Source: Exercitatus varius
Lineage (GTDB): Bacteria; Pseudomonadota; Gammaproteobacteria; Enterobacterales; Pasteurellaceae
Direction: 5' to 3'
NCBI RefSeq assembly: GCF_029577735.1
Contig: NZ_JARQTO010000009.1
Span: 1-64,000, forward strand
DNA length: 64,000 nucleotides
Below the pieces are notes generated by a model that saw only the letters and a program-made list of their open reading frames with translations, made no database searches and was not told where the DNA came from. The translations under genes were made by a program, and so were the position numbers. Within the stretch, counting starts at the first letter, position 1. Each line of letters opens with the position of its first letter. This document shows, piece by piece, positions 61,879 to 64,000 of this stretch.

Positions 61879-63900
61879 ATGAAAAAAACTTTCATCAATA
61901 CATGTATTGTCAGTGCGTTAGCACTGACCGCGTCTGCCGCCATGGCGGAAAACGTCGAACAGCTGAACGAAATCGAAGTGGTCGGTTCCGTTGCCAAAGC
62001 GGGAAAAGTAGACTACATGACACCGAAATCCGTGGATGTGATCAGCGAACGGCAAATCGCCGATGAAAATGCGCAAAAAGTGGATCAGGCGTTACGTTAT
62101 CAAGCGGGCATCGTGACCGAACCTTACGGCGGCGATAACGACACCGATTGGTTTAAAATCCGCGGTTTCGACGCTTCCATGACCTTAGACGGCACGGCGC
62201 TGGGCAAAAACGGTTTCTTTGTGTGGCTGCCGAATACTTACGGCCTGGAAAGCATTGAAGTAGTGAAAGGCGCCGATTCTTTCACTTACGGCGCGGCGGA
62301 AACCGGCGGGCTCGTGAATTTAGTCAGTAAACGCCCGACCAAGGATCCGAAAGGCGAAATCAAACTGACCGCAGGCAATAAAGACGAACGCGGTATCGGT
62401 TTCGATGTCAGCAATAAATTTGCCGACAATTTACGTTATCGCGTGGTGGGCGATTACAACAAACGCCACGGACAAGTTAACGGCACTTGGCTGGAAAGCT
62501 ATTACTTCGCGCCAAGTCTAACCTGGGATATTTCCGATAAAGCGGCATTCACCCTGCTGGCCAGCGTACAAAAAGACGTGGGCGTGCCGGTTAATCCGTT
62601 CCTGCCGGCTTACGGTTCGTTAATCGATACGCCGAACGGCACTATCGAACGCGGTGTTAATCTGGGCGAACCGGATCAGGATTACACCGATCGCAGTCAA
62701 TATTCCCTCGGTTACGAATACATCAACAAATTCGCCGAAGGCTGGACCTTTGCGCAAAATTATCGCTTCAGCCGTTTAAATATTGATCAGTATAATACGT
62801 TCGCCTGGAGTTCCGACGCCATTTCCAACGCTTATCGCGGCTATGCTTACACCGTCGGTCACACCACCAATCACACCATTGATAACCGACTCAGCAAAGC
62901 CTGGAAACTCGGCGAGGCGGAAAATATCACCACCGTCGGCATGGATTACCAGCATTCCGAAACCAAAGGTTTGAATAACGGTTTCGGCGCGGTAAACGCC
63001 ATCAATATGTTCCGCCCGGTATATAACCAAACGCCTTACAATCCGACGGGAACCGATTACAATCTGAAAAATATCCAGTTAGGCTTGTATGCGCAAAATC
63101 AATTACGTTACCAAAACTGGACATGGAATGTTTCCGCCCGTCACGACAAAGCCCGCGCCGATTCGAAAGCTAACGGCGCCGCCACCAGTTACAACGTCAG
63201 CCACAATTCTTATTCCACCGGTTTAATGTATCAATTCGACAACGGTTTGGCGCCTTACGCAAGCTACAGCGAATCCTTCCGGGCAATTGCCGGTAACGAC
63301 GGTTACGGACGCGCTTACAAACCTTATGAAGGCAAACAATACGAAGCGGGTTTAAAATACCTGCCGAGCTTTATGGACGGCACATTCTCCGTCGCTTGGT
63401 TTAATTTGGAAGAGAAAAACACCTTGGTAAGCGATCCGTCCCAAATTCAGGTGCAAGCCGGCAAACAAACCAGCCGTGGCATAGAAGTTCAAGCAAACTT
63501 AGCCTTCACCGACAACATTTCGGGACAATTCGCCTATACTTACACCAAAGCGAAAACCGACTTAGCATACAACCAAACCGTACGCAGCGCATTAATTCCG
63601 CGCCACGCCTATTCGGCAAAATTGAATTATCGCTTCACCGACAACGCGCTTAACGGCTTAACCGTCGGCGCGGGCGTACGTTATACCGGCTCAACGGTGG
63701 ACGAGCAATATTATAAAGGCTACAAAGTGGGTAACTACACGCTGGCGGATCTTTTCGCTAAATATGAATTTGCCGGCAACTGGGTCGCTCAGCTCAATAT
63801 AGACAATTTATTCGACAAAAAATACCTCGCCAGCTGCAGCTATTACTGTTACTACGGCGAAGGCCGCAAATTAACGGCAAATTTAACCTATAAATTCTAA
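61879..63900 (+). CDS. fhuA: TonB-dependent ferrichrome-type receptor FhuA
   Basis: The 673-residue outer-membrane protein has a signal peptide of 23 residues (cleavage after AAMA), a TonB box-like NEIEVVGS (about 31-38), plug domain (DQALRYQAGIV, IRGFDA, GAAETGGLVNLVSKRP) and a 22-strand barrel ending in aromatic F (LTYKF). A Cys pair CSYYC lies near the last loops. Its place last in fhuCDBA matches the Actinobacillus pleuropneumoniae ferrichrome operon, which supports the substrate. Another hydroxamate siderophore is possible. AGGAAAAAAAC precedes the ATG. Confidence 0.88.
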   Translation: MKKTFINTCIVSALALTASAAMAENVEQLNEIEVVGSVAKAGKVDYMTPKSVDVISERQIADENAQKVDQALRYQAGIVTEPYGGDNDTDWFKIRGFDASMTLDGTALGKNGFFVWLPNTYGLESIEVVKGADSFTYGAAETGGLVNLVSKRPTKDPKGEIKLTAGNKDERGIGFDVSNKFADNLRYRVVGDYNKRHGQVNGTWLESYYFAPSLTWDISDKAAFTLLASVQKDVGVPVNPFLPAYGSLIDTPNGTIERGVNLGEPDQDYTDRSQYSLGYEYINKFAEGWTFAQNYRFSRLNIDQYNTFAWSSDAISNAYRGYAYTVGHTTNHTIDNRLSKAWKLGEAENITTVGMDYQHSETKGLNNGFGAVNAINMFRPVYNQTPYNPTGTDYNLKNIQLGLYAQNQLRYQNWTWNVSARHDKARADSKANGAATSYNVSHNSYSTGLMYQFDNGLAPYASYSESFRAIAGNDGYGRAYKPYEGKQYEAGLKYLPSFMDGTFSVAWFNLEEKNTLVSDPSQIQVQAGKQTSRGIEVQANLAFTDNISGQFAYTYTKAKTDLAYNQTVRSALIPRHAYSAKLNYRFTDNALNGLTVGAGVRYTGSTVDEQYYKGYKVGNYTLADLFAKYEFAGNWVAQLNIDNLFDKKYLASCSYYCYYGEGRKLTANLTYKF

Positions 63901-63910
63901 ATTCACTTGA

Positions 63911-63950
63911 AAAACAAGGCTTATTGAACGAATCAATAAGCCTTTTCTTT
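63911..63950 (+). terminator. Terminator after fhuA
   Basis: AAGGCTTATTG (63916-63926) pairs perfectly with CAATAAGCCTT (63934-63944), followed by TTCTTTTTC. Confidence 0.92.
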
Positions 63951-64000
63951 TTCGGAAATCGACATGTCAGGCTAAAAGTGCGGGCAAAATTTTGAATGTT

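Larger units (their letters stand above)
654..63990. repeat. Dispersed DNA uptake signal sequences (Haemophilus type) and a variant
   Basis: I count about 49 exact AAGTGCGGT cores (both strands) by eye, many followed by TCAAAATTT-like AT tracts. Examples: 654, 778, 4700, 7432, 8159, 12480, 17096, 18590, 23089, 23449, 29405, 35349, 38188, 45523, 45552, 52248, 61607. A further 15 or so have G at the ninth base (AAGTGCGGG, often followed by CAAAATT): 2491, 10136, 14873, 28064, 30026, 33144, 33321, 33498, 43140, 48364, 51908, 54815, 59492, 63975. These serve recognition of related DNA by the competence machinery; comEC is in this window. Confidence 0.93.

Overview
This window is a chromosomal segment from a member of the Pasteurellaceae. 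By eye it holds about 49 exact copies of the Haemophilus-type DNA uptake signal core AAGTGCGGT (either strand), roughly one per 1.3 kb, far above chance. Gene order also matches Haemophilus influenzae as I recall it: uvrC, kdsB, lpxK, msbA, comEC (rec-2), then dksA, pcnB, folK, and elsewhere rnfABCDGE-nth-Na+ symporter. Metabolic content (a formate dehydrogenase pair, Rnf, PntAB, fhuCDBA) would fit a rumen or mucosal species of the Basfia / Mannheimia succiniciproducens / Actinobacillus type, but the species is inference. I see no insertion sequence, prophage or CRISPR array. The window is almost entirely core genome.

Layout. 1-361: tRNA-Arg, -His and -Pro read leftwards and run directly into a 16S rRNA leader (boxA), so an rRNA operon must begin just beyond the left edge. 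501-7186 (minus): uup, then a two-gene formate dehydrogenase-like complex (Mo/Fe-S catalytic chain plus a NuoF-tail/GltD-like flavoprotein) with a candidate FNR box. 7460-9953 (plus): topB, secG, tRNA-Leu(GAG). 10293-14002 (minus): purF, cvpA, yfbV, truA, rplY. 14206-15835 (plus): dedA-family gene, tehB. 15921-18567 (minus): yoaH (too short for most ORF cut-offs), a uracil-DNA-glycosylase-like gene, uvrC. 18679-25340 (minus): yidB-like gene, kdsB, lpxK, msbA, comEC, linking lipid A/Kdo supply and export with DNA uptake. 25573-28034 (plus): dksA, pcnB (apparently started at AUU, as in E. coli), folK. 28092-29165 (minus): metX with MetJ boxes. 29363-38111 (plus): sanA, rnfABCDGE, nth and a Na+ symporter. 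38257-41497: copA and cueR, divergent, with a classical 19-bp-spacer promoter. 41511-44944 (minus): glnD, map. 45073-48327 (plus): erpA, yacL, mrcB. 48501-49520 (minus): gapA. 49796-54774 (plus): gmk, rpoZ, spoT, recG. 54875-57870 (minus): pntB, pntA. 58211-63900 (plus): fhuCDBA ferrichrome uptake under a Fur-like box.

The most notable observations are: a SpoT about 80 residues short that lacks the helical domain, with an uptake sequence at the junction; an AUU start for pcnB; tRNA genes fused to an rrn antitermination leader; the compact NAD(P)-linked formate dehydrogenase pair; a 177-bp tandem repeat in rnfC with an uptake-like core in every unit; a second abundant uptake-core variant AAGTGCGGG; and recurrent use of inverted uptake sequences as transcription terminators, including a perfect 40-bp palindrome.
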